Positions 10,951 through 22,300 of a DNA stretch of 64,000 bases are shown here, in pieces. The notes beneath the pieces are model-generated. The model was not told the DNA's origin and made no database searches. It saw nothing but the letters and a program-made list of their open reading frames with translations. The position numbers were made by a program, and so were the translations under genes. The stretch's first letter is position 1, and every line of letters starts with the position of its first letter. Source of the stretch: Choristoneura fumiferana (taxonomy: Eukaryota; Arthropoda; Insecta; Lepidoptera; Tortricidae); contig NC_133476.1 in NCBI RefSeq assembly GCF_025370935.1, positions 13,337,411 through 13,401,410 on the forward strand, in the 5' to 3' direction.

Positions 10951-11515
10951 TGTTACCTCAGAACTCCGTCATTTGTTAACCGATTTGAATTGTCTTGTTT
11001 TTCATTCGTATAGGAATACCTTCAATTAGGTCCCATAAGCACCGTAGCAGGATCTGATGATTGGATCCTAAGGAAATCGAGGGAACTCTTCAATTATTGT
11101 AGGGACACCTATGGTAATTAGTTAATTATGGTAACTCGTGCATTTGCTTTTGAAAATCATCATTTGGTGAAGTGGAACTGATGATGAACTATATGACTAT
11201 GACTATAAAGACCACAGTTGACCATCGGAGCATCTATCAGGGCGTCACATGTATACCTAGTTTGTAATTTTCTATCCTAATGCCTGTAATGTGACATGCA
11301 ATAAACAATTTTGAATTTTTGAATTTTGGAGTAACTACGAGTACTCAATAACTAGTATTTCATGGGTTGAATTTCAATTACTTTAACACAGTTCTAAGCA
11401 ATTTATGCTCATCGTAATGCATATGGTGAAATAGAACGGGTGGTGAAGCACTAGGACTTCAATAATGAACGTCTCTGCATCGGGAAAAACAATCTTTCGT
11501 GAAAGTTGACCAGCA
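10951..11515 (+). repeat. Dispersed repeat family A, longest copy
   Basis: Starts TGTTACCTCAGAACTCCGTC and ends near ATCTTTCGTGAAAG. It contains the GATCCTAAGGAAATCGAGGG block that copy 1 (711-985) lacks, and is interrupted by a 97-bp insertion (11231-11327). The reverse-orientation relative is 33776-34106. Confidence 0.75.
11231..11327 (+). repeat. Truncated LINE tail nested in repeat A, GGAG target duplication
   Basis: Inserted between GGAG (11227-11230) and GGAG (11328-11331). Copy 1 of the repeat has an uninterrupted GACCATCGGAGTTACTAC at this point, giving the empty site. The insert ends GACATGCAATAAACAATT followed by TTGAATTTTTGAATTTT, an oligomeric LINE tail. The allelic copy lies near 21030-21126. 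Confidence 0.7.
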
Positions 11516-11585
11516 GTTGACATTAAACTATTGTATCTTAGATTATTTACACTAAAAAGCGTGAAAAAAATATATATAATAAAAA

Positions 11586-11795
11586 TTGAACCGACTACAA
11601 AAACCATGAAAATAATTTTCTACCAGTCTGAAGTCGTTGCCTCAGCACGAGCCAGCAGGAGTGATTTAAGTCCAATATATACTAGTATGTAGGTGAGGTA
11701 GACGACTATATAGGTCCACTCCTTCTGGCTCGTGCTGAGGCACCGACTTCAGACTGGTAGAAAATTATTTTCCTGGTTTTTTGTAGTCGGTTCAA
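11586..11795. repeat. Palindromic MITE, long copy (AACCGACTAC family)
   Basis: TTGAACCGACTAC at 11586 is mirrored by GTAGTCGGTTCAA ending at 11795. The arms extend about 78 bp inward through GTCTGAAGTCG and CAGCACGAGCCAGCAGGAGTG. The centre is about 50 bp and unrelated to the arms. Allelic twin at 21377-21580; shorter relative at 1014-1142. Confidence 0.85.
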
Positions 11796-11999
11796 TTTTT
11801 TGTTATAATTTTTTACGATAACCTATAGGAAACAATCTGTTAAATTAGTACGTGATTACGAAACGAAAAAGTTACTTAGTCGTGTCGCCTTAATTCGCAT
11901 GTAGATTAACTAGATGAGCCGAGCTCGCGTCTCGCCTCATCGAAATGAAGTATTGTAAAGATTACCCGTTGCATTAGAAACGATCTCGTCTTGTCGCGA

Positions 12000-12175
12000 T
12001 CGTGGATTTTGGGAGGTTGGAGTGGTGACGTCAGAGGGCGCGGGGGCGGCGGGATGGCGCGCGCCGCCGAGCGGAGCACCCCGGCGGCGGCGGGAGTCCT
12101 ACTCCGTGTATCTGTTGCGCCGCGCCGAGCGCGGTGGACGCGCCTCGTTTCGCGCCCGCCGCGACGAAACGATCC
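12000..12175. promoter_or_regulatory. CpG-rich islet with a perfect CRE (TGACGTCA)
   Basis: About 175 bp of very GC- and CpG-rich DNA in an AT-rich region, with the palindrome TGACGTCA at 12026-12033 (CREB/ATF-type site). The allelic copy keeps the islet and the CRE (21810-21817) with only small indels. Frames open across it on both strands differ between the two copies, so they are probably not coding. It may be a promoter or 5' untranslated exon of a gene on either side, possibly the receptor gene far downstream. No TATA box or clear initiator was identified. Confidence 0.35.
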
Positions 12176-13117
12176 GTACACATTTCACTTCGCAACCCCC
12201 ACACAACCTCACATGTAACTATTAGGTGCAAAACTTAGTACCCTTCAACATTGATCTTAACTTTTTAGTGATAAAAAATAAGTGACTTTTACCGGCGTTT
12301 AAAGAACAGCCGACTAGACGAAAGGACGGCTGAGGTAAACGGCCCGTCTCCCGCCTACGGACTGTAGTACAGTTGTAGTAACCGCCCCTCCAGACTTGCC
12401 CACATCGAGACACCACTGGCTTACGACTTAGGTATGGTAAATAACTTTTCAGCATTTCACAATATTAACACAACTTTATAAACCTTAAATTCTGCACAAT
12501 TTTCCGATTAAAATATCAGCGGACTGTAAATCAAACTTTGTAATTAATATGTATGATTCTCGACAATATCGGATTCCGAGAATATGTCTTTATTTATTGC
12601 TTGTAATTTGATACCGAAAACTTATTGCATGACGGCTTCCTATCGGACTGTCACTTTAAAATAATTCTAATCTCATTTTCGTGTTTTATTTCACTGAAAC
12701 CATTATGTGTATTTAGTCCTAAATGGGTGGATTATAGTTAAAAGATAGAAAAAAACTAAAGGGAAATAAAATTAAATTGAAAAGGAAAACAGATTACTTA
12801 TCAACGCTCCATTGCGTGAGATGAAAAAGTGCTACGAAATGCTACTTTTCATGCATAAGCTACGAATTGTTACGACGACAGGCACCTTACGCAATATTAT
12901 TGTTTTATCAATTATTTCGTTTTCCTTGCCTCAAATTCGTTAATTTGAGAAACTGTCTAATCGTAAATTAATAACTCCCTTAGCTGCGCTGTGATTTACG
13001 AATCCGTTTATCGAATTATAATGCTCCATTTCATAATCGCGTTTGTCACCGATGGGTGCACATTAATCTAACAGGTTTCGCGTTAGTTGCTGTTTACATT
13101 AAAATTAACGTCAAATG

Positions 13118-13330
13118 GCCCCAAACTAAGCAAAGCTTGTACTATGGGTGCTAGACAATGGATAGACATACTATTTATCTGTATAATGTATGTTTATCCA
13201 TTGTCTAGCACCCATAGTAAAATCTAAATATATACTTTAATACATACAAACTTCGAAGACTCAAGCACAAATATCCGTATTCGTCATACAAATATTTGCC
13301 CGTCACGGGGATCGAACCCGCAACTATATA
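13118..13330 (-). repeat. tRNA-derived SINE S2 with an internal 31-bp-arm hairpin
   Basis: On the - strand the GGTTCGATCCCCGTGAC-type B-box region is followed by GGGCAAATATTTGTATGAC and ends CAAGCTTTGCTTAGTTTGG. This is the body of the SINE seen complete at 61212-61489 and at 34936-35150. Its tRNA-like 5' part is missing. Unlike the other copies it contains an inverted duplication, 13140-13170 against 13189-13219, around TGGGTGCTAGACAATGGATA. The allelic copy is 22905-23112. Confidence 0.8.
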
Positions 13331-13450
13331 ACATACATTAACGCATACACAAGCACAAACATTTTACATAAACTTTATAACAAAAAATGTAACTGACTCC
13401 AAAATTACTTAAAAAGAGGTTTTAGTTATTTTTCCGTAAACATAGCTAAT

Positions 13451-13459
13451 TTGTGTTTC
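13451..13459 (+). repeat. LINE target-site duplication, left
   Basis: TTGTGTTTC, repeated at 19140-19148 directly after the poly(A). The single-copy form is at 23239-23247 in the empty allele. Confidence 0.9.
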
Positions 13460-13653
13460 GAAAGGCGGGAAACTGTTAAACTTGGCGGACGCGTTTTTTT
13501 GAAAATTTCTTTTAAATATTATTTTTATCTGTAAATATAGGATCAAATAAGGTGTAAAGTAAAATATTTAGATTCTGTGTATATATTTATTTAATTTTGT
13601 GTAGTTCTAGAAGAATATTTGGTAAGTAGTTAGTTAATTTTTATACTTTAAAT
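13460..13653 (+). promoter_or_regulatory. LINE 5' untranslated region
   Basis: 194 bp from the exact insertion boundary (GAAAGGCGGGAAACTG) to the ORF1 start. LINEs of this group generally carry an internal promoter here, and a full 5' end suggests a complete insertion. No specific promoter motif was identified. Confidence 0.55.
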
Positions 13654-15281
13654 ATGAGTAAAGAGGAGCCCCCAGATCCTGGGGGTTCATCTTCACTGCA
13701 ACCACCATCACCTGCTTATTATGTTACGGTAAACAACAATAGCGAAGGTAACAACGATAATCACAAAGACAATGACTCAGTCATGGGCTTTGATTCTGAT
13801 GCGTCTCACGCTTCAGCATCGGCCGAAAATTCGAAAACATCTCGTAAACGTTCTTTTGTTCGACACATTTGCAAAACGTGTAACAAAAAAACGAGACATC
13901 GGAATAACAGTGGCTCTGACCCTAATAAATCTTGCAATTGCAATACTGACACTGACCCTGATAGCCCGACAATTATTTCTGAAAAAGTAACACCAAATTC
14001 AGCAGATGAGACTATTTCTAAAGATAATCAAGGCAAGGTCTCCATTGGTAGAAAGTCCTACCAACCATCGGATGCTTCTCCTTACCTCATTCATGTGCAG
14101 CGCATCGAGACATCACCTTCTGACAATACCACCTTACATCCAGTTACATTTGGCAACTTCTTATTGAAACAAAAGTACAAAAATATTGTAAATGGCAGTG
14201 TTAAGCGAATTGGTAGGAATAGGATTGCTGTTGCTTTTTCGAACTTTATAGATGCAAATGCTTTTATATCCGATGCTAACTTGACTACCATAAACTGAGA
14301 GCTTTTATTCCTACCTATAATGTAACCAGGATGGGTCTTATTCGTGGGGTGCCTGATGATTGGAGCCCTGAGGAAGTCATTGAAAATGTTAAGGTTCCCT
14401 TAGGTTGTGGTGAAATTATAAAAGTAAGACGTCTAAACTACAAAGTAATGGTTTCAGGTGCACCAGTGTGGAAACCTTCTCAAACTGTTGTACTTACTTT
14501 CGATGGCCAAACACTGCCCAAAAAAGTTTTTATGTGCTACAATGCTCTACCGGTGGAATTATACATTTTTCCGACCATACAATGTTTTAACTGTTGCCGT
14601 TTTGGCCATACCAAAATACAATGTAGGTCAAAGCCTTGTTGCTTTAAGTGTGGCCAAGGACACACTGGGTCTTCTTGCGACATCACACCAGAGGATGCAT
14701 CCTGTTCCCTATGTGCAGGTCATCACTTTGCTAATAGTAGGTCCTGCCCTGAACTTGACAGACAAAAGAGAATTAAACATAGCATGGCAACTTCTTCCAT
14801 CTCTTATGCTGAAGCTTCAAAACTGCACCCAGCTGTTTCAAAATCTTTTGCAGATGTGGTATCTCATGGCCAAAATAATTCTCATGTGCAATCAGGAAAT
14901 CAGTTATTTACCCCAGGTAGTTCCCCCACAAAATCTTACAAAAAAACAATTTTGCAAAAGCCAAGTCCTCCCCGCATCCTATCCAAAGGTTATGATCAAG
15001 AGGCTCATAAAGCCCTGATAAGAGATTACAACATGACTCTTCCATGTAAGGGTTGTGCTGTTAACAATCAAAACATACAAACTAATAATAATCAAAATAA
15101 CACTCCATCTATTTCAGATATCTTAATAGCTTTGTTAAATTATTTAACACAAACACAATCAAATAAAAATACACCGTCCAACGTTGCCCCCTTATTTGAA
15201 ATTTTGACCCAGTTCTTGAACATCCACAATGGACAATCACTTAAAGATTGTTCAGTGGAATTGCCGCAGCATAATCAATAA
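13654..15281 (+). pseudogene. LINE ORF1 (Gag-like nucleic-acid-binding protein), one frame break
   Basis: Starts at ATG 13654 (MSKEEPPDPGG...). The first frame runs 214 codons to a stop at 14296-14298. The downstream frame, open from before 14289, carries on as 316 codons from 14331 to 15281. One inserted or missing base near 14280-14292 explains the break. The first part is polar and rich in Ser, Asn and Asp. The second part starts with a GVIRG-type segment (GLIRGVPDDWSPEEV) and has three zinc knuckles: CFNCCRFGHTKIQC (from residue 85 of the second part), CFKCGQGHTGSSC and CSLCAGHHFANSRSC, that is CX2CX4HX4C, CX2CX3HX4C and CX2CX3HX6C. This trio is typical of I/Jockey-group ORF1 proteins, which coat the LINE RNA. 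The last 53 bases overlap ORF2 in another frame. Confidence 0.9.
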
Positions 15282-18200
15282 GAAAAGCGATCTGCTTTTC
15301 TTATTGAACAAATACAGTCCAATAGCAGTAGCCCTACAAGAAACATGGCTAAAACCAGATTTTTTCTTTAAAATCTCTGGTTTTTCCGTTTTGCGTGAAG
15401 ATAGATCTGATGGGTATGGCGGCGTTGCTCTACTCATCAACAATTCATTTCATTTTGCTCCTTTTTCCCTTCCTCCTCATAGTGCTGAATACTCTATTGT
15501 TGCTGCTCATTTAAATAATATTTTAGTTGTATCTATTTATATTCCCTGCCCATCTTCAAGCATACTTAATGAAATAAATTCAATTTTATCCACTATCCCC
15601 AAACCCTTTATACTTCTTGGTGATTTCAATTGTCATCATCAATCATGGGGTAGTGCCAATTCTAACCATTTTGGTAAAATTCTATTAGACATTCTAAATA
15701 ACCACAATCTTTGTTTTATAAATAATGGTAGCCCAACGCGTCGAACCGAGCCAAATGTTGCTGTCAGCGCAGTGGATCTGTCAATTACTACCCCGACTTT
15801 AGCGGCTTCTCTTTCATGGGACGTCCTCTCATCAACCTTTGGCAGCGACCATTTCCCAATAGTCATTTCTATTCCAAACAACTCTTCCTTCAATATGCAA
15901 AAACGTTGTCTTCGTACTCCTCGTTTAAGACATATTCTAACACATGCTAACTGGCGCCAATTTAGCATAGAAGTGGAACAAAGAATTTCTTCACTATCTA
16001 ATGTTGTTCCGGGAAATGAGGTTAAGTGTGCTGACGATTTTGCTAAATCATTGATAGACGCTGCAGATATAGTTTTTCCGGTTAAAAGCACTAGATCAGA
16101 AAAACTGCCTTCTCCGCCCTGGTGGGATAGTGAATGCACATCAGCAATAAAATCCCGCAAAAATGCTGAACTAATTTATGCTAAAGATATGACATTTGAC
16201 AACCTATCAAATCTTTCTAAAATTGTTGCCAGTACAAAGAAACTACTTAAAAAGAAAAAAATTCTAGGCTGGAGGAACTTTTGTACTTCCATCTCGCCTC
16301 AAACTAGTTCAACTGAGGTTTGGCAAAAGGTAAAACGATTTAGATCAGCCTTTAGTGACACTAATATCTCTTCACTATCACCGTCTTTGACGGATAAATT
16401 TTTAGACCAGCTAGCACCAGCTTCAGTTCCTCAGGAAATTCTCTTAAATCGATTTACCTTTTGTCCCTCAGTCGATAATTTTCCAACTGTTTCTACTATT
16501 GAGTCTCCATTTTCTTTATTAGAACTTAAAGGTGTTTTACGTGGTCTTAAAGACTCTTCGCCTGGGAAAGACGGAATTCCGTATTCATTCTTGTGCAATC
16601 TTACTGATTGTGCATTAACATATTTTTTAAACATAATAAATACTATTCTGCTCACTGGTAACGTTCCTCCGTCGTGGAAAGTTCAAATAATTATACCAAT
16701 ATTAAAATCGAATAAATCCCCAACAGAGTCTTCTTCACACCGTCCTATAGCTTTATCTTCTGTGCTCCTTAAACTGGCAGAACATTTAGTCAAGAACCGA
16801 TTAGAATGGTATTTGGAATCCAACGGACTATTAGCTAGTAGTCAATTTGGGTTTCGAAGAGGTAAAAGCACGATGGATAGCTTATCCATATTCACGACAG
16901 ATATAAGATCAGCACTATCACTTAATCATAACACTATTTCTGTTTTCCTTGATGTTTCTGCAGCATATGATAATGTTATTTTAACTATTTTGCTTGAAAA
17001 ACTCAACAAACTCAAGGTTCCCATTTGTTTGTCTAATTTCATTATCAACATCTTATCCGAAAGATTTATTACCGTTTCTACAGGCTCGTTAGAACTAAAC
17101 AGAGTCGTTTGGAAGGGATTACCACAAGGTTCGGTTTTAAGTCCTATCTTGTACAACGTCTACACTCATGATCTAGAATTAGCACTTAACAGCCCCGTTA
17201 ATATTTTACAGTATGCTGATGACCTTTTAATTTACTACTCTGATGACAATGTTGCTACAGCCACGGATATTGTTAACTCTGCATTAACCAGATTACACAT
17301 TTGGCTTTGCTCAAATGGCATGGAGTTGTCAACTACCAAAAGTTCAGTATTGGTTTTTAGTAGAATGAGAGCTATTCCTGAAGCTACCATATTATATAAC
17401 AATGAACCAATTTCACAAGTATATCAAGCAAAATTTTTAGGAATTATATTTGACTCTAAGATGTCGGGGCTTCCACACTGCGAGTATATTGTTGCTAAGT
17501 GTGAAAAACTATTAAACATTCTTCGATGTTTATCGGGTGTTTGGTGGGGCTCGCACCCATTTTCCTTAAAATTAATATACAATGCCCTGATCAGAAGCAG
17601 GATAGACTACGGATCGTTTTTATTGGAACCAAGTAACTCCGCTGGTTTAAAAAAACTAGATCAAATTCAATCGAAATGTCTCAGGTTAATTACTGGCGCC
17701 ATGAAGTCTAGCCCGATAAATGCTTTACAAGTAGAGTGTTGTGATCCGCACTCAAACTAAGACGACAGTTTTTATCAGATAAATACTTATATCGTTCCAT
17801 TCAGTTTTCTCAACATCCGATTCTAAATAAATTGGAAAATTTATCTTCACACATCAGAACATCGCGTTATTGGTTGCATAAGTCTTCTCCGTGTTTAGTA
17901 AAAAGTTTGCAAAAATTCCGTTCTTTGGATGCTCCAACTCATAGATCTCACATTCTCCCTATATTTACATGCGACTATCAGGCTCTTATATTCTCTCCTA
18001 ACATTAAGTACAATTTAAACATTGATAAACGCAGTTTGAATGCTAATACTTACTTTAATAGCAAGGTTTACAGTATTTGGCCGGAATGGCATTATATCTT
18101 CACTGATGCATCGAAAAGATCGCCTTCAGGGTGTACTGGTGTTGGCATCTATCATAGTCAGTATAAAATAACACAACTTGTTAAATTTCCGCCTGAGACT

Positions 18201-18932
18201 TCAGTTTTTACTGGGGAAGCGTTTGGCCTCCTAAAGGCTGTAGAATATATACTTATCATGAAGCTAAGGGAAGCTGTTATTTTCTCCGACTCTCTTAGTG
18301 CTCTGCAGGCTCTTGAAAAGTACCCATTTTGTAGATCCAGTCCATCATACCCCGTAATCATTGAAATCAAGACTAAATTATTCCAATGCTTTCTTAAAGG
18401 TTTCTCAGTAGTTTTTACTTGGGTTCCAAGTCATTGCGGCATCAAAGGTAATGAGAAGGCTGACAAAATTGCCAATAAAGCAATTGAAGACGGAGATATG
18501 TTCCCGTACAAAAATTATACTCATGACCTAATCAATCTTCCGCGAACATATCTCCAACATTCCTGGCAAGAGTGTTGGTCTCAAAGTTGTATCCTGAAAG
18601 GTAAAACTTACAGCCGCATACAGCCCTCCATTCCTAATAAACCCTGGTTTTTTAAGTATAAATTTTGCAAAAGAAGTACTAGTGTTTTAATAAGAATGCG
18701 TTTAGGTCATGTCTGCACGCCGGAACACCTGGCGAAGATTAATATCATAGATAGCCCTGCTTGTGAGTGTGGTTCGGAGGTAGGTGATCTGAACCACATA
18801 ATTTTATCTTGTCCACTTTATGACCGTGTTACTTTTTATAACAGTATTATATCACAAAGTATTCCATTACCAACATCCGTTCCCTGCTTACTTTCATCTA
18901 ATAACCCATGTATCTATGCCTCCATTGCTTAA
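15229..18932 (+). pseudogene. LINE ORF2 (endonuclease, reverse transcriptase, RNase H), one frame break
   Basis: 843 codons from ATG 15229 to a stop at 17758-17760. The adjacent frame then continues without interruption to 18932 (its first ATG is at 17832, 366 codons). One missing base near 17745-17750 accounts for the break. Domains in order: AP-type endonuclease with QWN (9-11), QETW (E38), GDFN (131-134) and SDH (206-208); reverse transcriptase with FLDVSAAYD (catalytic D575), GLPQGSVLSP and YADD (662-665); RNase H in the second part with FTDAS, TGEAFG, FSDS and WVPSHCGIKGNEKAD; C-terminal CECG...H...C motif. It would nick target DNA and copy the LINE RNA in place. All catalytic residues looked for are present, so decay is limited to the frame change, which may even be a consensus error. 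The start overlaps ORF1, suggesting reinitiation or frameshift-coupled translation. Confidence 0.93.
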
Positions 18933-19139
18933 AATATAAATATGCTGCCTCTCATTATAATTTGTATTCACGTATAACTATTCCGTCCAAACCCGATCCT
19001 GATCCTAAACTTTCCTATCAAAATTCCGTAATATTTTTTTTTTAAATTCCGCTCCGTTTCCTCACTTTGACATTGGCACAATCGTCGTTCTATCCGAACT
19101 TGTATATTGCCATTAAAAAAAAAAAAAAAAAAAAAAAAA
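18933..19139 (+). other. LINE 3' untranslated region and poly(A)
   Basis: 182 bp after the ORF2 stop, then an uninterrupted A run of 25 (19115-19139). No AATAAA signal stands just before it. The long clean A run supports a recent insertion. Confidence 0.85.
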
Positions 19140-19278
19140 TTGTGTTTCTAATGTGGCGCTTCTGCTGATCTGTTCGAAGTCGGTGGGCTACAGCCGATCT
19201 AGCAGGAGTGACGGGGTCAAACTTTAGCCCCATAGCCCATACCTACTAAATTATATTGGGTTTGATACTCACTTCAAC
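19140..19278. other. Duplicated segment, copy 1, right of the LINE
   Basis: Begins with the right target duplication TTGTGTTTC (19140-19148), then matches 23248-23375 up to the N gap. It differs more from its twin than the left part does (extra G and C bases in short runs), as expected at a poorly covered contig end. Confidence 0.85.
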
Positions 19279-19378
19279 NNNNNNNNNNNNNNNNNNNNNN
19301 NNNNNNNNNNNNNNNNNNNNNNNNNNNNNNNNNNNNNNNNNNNNNNNNNNNNNNNNNNNNNNNNNNNNNNNNNNNNNN
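19279..19378. other. Assembly gap of exactly 100 N
   Basis: A run of 100 N with homologous sequence on both sides. A round 100 is the usual placeholder for a scaffold join of unknown size. Confidence 0.97.
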
Positions 19379-22300
19379 CACGATTTCATAGGTGACTGAC
19401 TTACTGTAAACTAGTATTTGGTAGACTTCAGTCAATTATTGTATATGGACTGACGATGACGGCCCATGCCAGCGTCCGCACGGCCCTCCTACGAGACTAA
19501 AAGGGGACTTAACACAATAAACCCGATTGATTAAAAAAAATTGCCGCTGGAGGCGCGTGTGCGGCGGGTAAGTGTCCCCCGTCGGAAGCAATATTTCTCG
19601 GGCGACAATAGGCGCAAGTCGAGGCCCATAAACAGCGGCTGCAACCAAACTCTAAGTGGATTAAATGTCTGACAAAGCCGGTTTATTGCGCGCTCTAACT
19701 CGCAAACGTCACCCGCACTCGTTCACTTGCTATTGTTTGTCCCGACTCACTATATTTTTAAATCGTCCCTTTAATGTTAAAGATACGGACTTCAGTTTCT
19801 TGTAAGCACAAACAAGTTTAATTTGGATCACGTCGCTCACTTCAGCCCGTGGGGCTTATTTACAAAAACTGGGATGGACTTACTTAATTAAAAATGTACA
19901 CAATGAGTAAAAAAATAAATGAAGCTAATTTATTCTATTTTAAGTAGATATAAATGATAAATGGGATTGTTAATGAACCTTCTTGAGCTGCTGTTAATGT
20001 AGCGAGGATGGTAGCTTGTGCATATAAGAACCTTTTGTAACCACAATTATGTGGCCTTTTAGGATTCTATTACAAAGTACAACAAAGAATACTTACGTAC
20101 ATAGAACACACGTCGGGGAAAGTAAGTAAATCAAGTCTCGATCTACGTAAGCGTACGAGTACGAGGGAGTCTTGTGTAGTTTACTTTTACAGCACTTTTA
20201 CACCTAGTAACAATTATCTTTTATTCATTTTTAACTCATGTTGATCGATGATGTTCCATTATTCATCATAATAATTTCCAGCTTTTGCATGCCATTTTGC
20301 TGGGCACAGGCCTCTTCTCAAAAAAAATAGTGAATGGCTTTGAGCTGTAGTTCATAGGTTGGCTCTGTAGGTTACGTAGGTTACGGCTCTGGAAATTACG
20401 CACACAGATTACGCATATGGATTGTTGTCCTTCGCCGTAAAGCTCATGGTTTTTATAATGTGATTACGCTAACAAATTCCGAAAAACTCCATGTTTATGA
20501 ACACCGACAACAGTGTAACTCTTAACTCTAAAAGACGAGCACGAGTTTCAGTTCACAATCCTCTGTTTGAGAGGCGGAAGATCAAACAACTAAGTAGATT
20601 TAAGTTACTACCTAACACGACTTTTTATTTTTTTATTGGTTAAACAAAGTTTAATGATAGCAATCCTCTTCATAAAAACCCTACTATTTTTAACCAAATT
20701 CAAAAAAAGAAGGAGGTTATCAATTTGTTTTTTTTATTATCATTTTTTTATGTTTGTTACCTCAGAACTCCGTCATTTGTGAACCGATTTGAATTTTCTT
20801 GTTTTTCATTCGTATAGGAATACTTTCAATTAGGTCCAATAAGCACCGTAGCAGGATCTGATGATTGGATCCTAAGGAAATCGAGGGAACTCTTCAATTA
20901 TTGTAGGGACACCTATGGTAATTAGTTAATTATGGTAACTCGTGCATTTGCTTTTGAAAATCATCATTTTGTGAAGTGGAACTGATGATGAACTATATGA
21001 CTATGACTATTAAGACAGTTGACCATCGGAGCATCTATCAGGGCGTCACATGTATACCTAGTTTGTAATTTTCTATCCTAATGCCTGTAATGTGACATGC
21101 AATAAACAATTTTGAATTTTAGAATTTGGAGTAACTACGAGTACTCAATAACTAGTATTTCATGGGTTGAATTTCAATTACTTAACACAGTTCTAAGCAA
21201 TTTATGCTCATCGTAATGCATATGGTGAAATAGAACGGGTGGTGAAGACTTCAATAATGAACGTCTCTGCATCGGGAAAAACAATCTTTCGTGAAAGTTG
21301 ACCAGCAGTTGACATTAAACTATTGTATCTTAGATTATTTACACTAAAAAGCGTGAAAAAATATATATAATAAAAATTGAACCGACTACAAAAACCATGA
21401 AAATAATTTTCTACCAGTCTGAAGTCGTTGCCTCAGCACGAGCCAGCAGGAGTGATTTAAGTCCAATATACTAGTATGTAGGTGAGGTAGACGACTATAT
21501 AGGTCCACTCCTTCTGGCTCGTGCTGAGCACCGACTTCAGACTGGTAGAAAATTATTTTCCTGGTTTGTAGTCGGTTCAATTTTTTGTTATAATTTTTTA
21601 CGATAACCTATAGGAAACAATCTGTTAAATTAGTACGTGATTACGAAACGAAAAAGTTACTTAGTCGTGTCGCCTTAATTCGCATGTAGATTAACTAGAT
21701 GAGCCGAGCTCGCGTCTCGCTCATCGAAATGAAGTATTGTAAAGATTACCCGTTGCATTAGAAACGATCTCGTCTTGTCGCGATCGTGGATTTTGGGAGG
21801 TTGGAGTGGTGACGTCAGAGGGCGCGGGGGCGGCGGGATGGCGCGCGCCGCCGAGCGGAGCACCCCGCGGCGGCGGGAGTCCTACTCCGTGTATCTGTTG
21901 CGCCGCGCCGAGCGCGGTGGACGCGCCTCGTTTCGCGCCCGCCGCGACGAAACGATCCGTACACATTTCACTTCGCAACCCCCACACAACCTCACATGTA
22001 ACTATTAGGTGCAAAACTTAGTACCCTTCAACATTGATCTTAACTTTTTAGTGATAAAAAATAAGTGACTTTTACCGGCGTTTAAAGAACAGCCGACTAG
22101 ACGAAAGGACGGCTGAGGTAAACGGCCCGTCTCCCGCCTACGGACTGTAGTACAGTTGTAGTAACCGCCCCTCCAGACTTGCCCACATCGAGACACCACT
22201 GGCTTACGACTTAGGTATGGTAAATAACTTTTCAGCATTTCACAATATGTTAAAACTTTATAAACCTTAACCTTAAATTCTGCACAATTTTCCGATTAAA

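Larger units (their letters stand above)
9569..13459. other. Duplicated segment, copy 1, left of the LINE
   Basis: This segment aligns base by base with 19379-23247, apart from scattered substitutions and mostly 1-3 base indels, with a few larger ones (7 bp lost near 11450, a changed patch near 12470). After the LINE the match resumes at 19140-19278. The segment holds no intact gene. It contains a GC-rich block (9626-9841), a decayed repeat (10470-10787), repeat family A (10951-11515), a palindromic MITE (11586-11795), a CpG-rich islet (12000-12175) and a SINE with a hairpin (13118-13330). Best explained as the second allele of 19379-23375. Confidence 0.9.
13460..19139 (+). mobile_element. 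Near-full-length non-LTR retrotransposon (LINE), I/Jockey group
   Basis: A 5.68-kb element with a 194-bp 5' untranslated region, ORF1 (13654-15281), ORF2 (15229-18932), a 182-bp 3' untranslated region and a poly(A) tail of about 25. It is flanked by the 9-bp duplication TTGTGTTTC. ORF1 has three CCHC knuckles. ORF2 has an AP-type endonuclease, a reverse transcriptase with YADD, an RNase H domain and a C-terminal CCHC motif. Presence of RNase H together with a three-knuckle ORF1 fits the I/Jockey group, but the exact clade cannot be settled by eye. Each ORF is broken by one single-base frame change. The insertion is absent from the otherwise matching segment 19379-23375, so it is recent and probably heterozygous. 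Confidence 0.95.

Noticed and set aside
12000..12225. Several overlapping 65-90-codon frames on both strands in the GC-rich islet (and the matching set near 21780-22010)
   Set aside because: High GC removes stop codons in all frames; the predicted proteins differ between the two near-identical copies because of small indels, and none has a recognisable domain.
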